Source: Chara braunii
Taxonomy: Eukaryota; Streptophyta; Charophyceae; Charales; Characeae
Direction: 5' to 3'
DNA: 30,000 nt
NCBI GenBank assembly: GCA_003427395.1
Contig: BFEA01000332.1
Location: forward strand, 399,910 to 429,909
The notes under the pieces were generated by a model. The model was given only the letters and a program-made list of their open reading frames with translations, did not search any database and was not told where the DNA came from. Positions 29,897-30,000 of this stretch are shown in pieces. The position numbers were made by a program, and so were the translations under genes. Position 1 is the first letter of the stretch, and the number at the start of each line of letters is the position of its first letter.

Positions 29897-29962
29897 GTTT
29901 CGAACCCTGGTTAACCTTAGGTACGTGGGATGGACAATGGAGCGGGCTGGTCGTTGGCCATG
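29897..29962 (-). repeat. tRNA-like polymerase III promoter remnant
   Basis: On the - strand GGGTTCGAAACCC (about 29896-29908) is a close match to the B-box/T-arm consensus. TGGCCAACGACC (about 29951-29962) is a weak A box about 50 bases upstream. The rest does not fold as a tRNA, so a SINE fragment is more likely than a tRNA gene. Confidence 0.35.
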
Positions 29963-30000
29963 CTGTGGTGTGGTTTACCGATGTTCTTCGGGCATATTCA

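Overview
This is eukaryotic nuclear DNA and looks like a gene-poor, repeat-rich region. The evidence is long microsatellites ((TC)n, (TTA)n), many poly(A)/poly(T) tracts, splice-site-like signals, decayed retroelements, tRNA-derived (SINE-like) pieces and fold-back repeats. No intact host gene, rRNA or convincing tRNA gene was found. TRIM-like and SINE-like repeats would suit a plant or alga with a large genome, but the sequence does not settle the lineage.

The clearest biology is a decayed tyrosine-recombinase retrotransposon at about 6.9-15.8 kb, of the DIRS/PAT/Kangaroo type. A gag-like gene, apparently spliced, is followed by an overlapping reverse transcriptase/RNase H gene on the + strand. 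A tyrosine recombinase lies tail-to-tail on the - strand. A 2.9-kb part of the element (5' region, gag and the first half of RT) is tandemly duplicated (copies A and B). Stop codons in the + strand genes fall mostly at tryptophan positions, as TGA.

Layout. 1-2.4 kb: simple repeat, an imperfect 0.4-kb duplication, and a 330-bp repeat that recurs at 16.1 kb. 2.4-6.9 kb: mostly unassigned, with two overlapping purine-rich open frames at 4.86-6.03 kb. 6.9-15.8 kb: the retrotransposon. 15.99-16.62 kb: a TRIM-like element with 137-bp terminal direct repeats. 17.3-19.4 kb: SINE-like copies, a fold-back element and short dispersed repeats. 20-23.5 kb: unassigned sequence with some open frames and hairpins.

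23.5-25.2 kb: the - strand holds a decayed, possibly spliced coding block that I do not recognise. 25.9-26.1 kb: a 54-bp tandem repeat. 26.16-28.54 kb: the most unusual stretch, about 35 short, mostly perfect stem-loops placed almost end to end. 29.3-29.9 kb: three 109-bp tandem repeats, a 117-bp MITE-like element and a tRNA-like promoter remnant.
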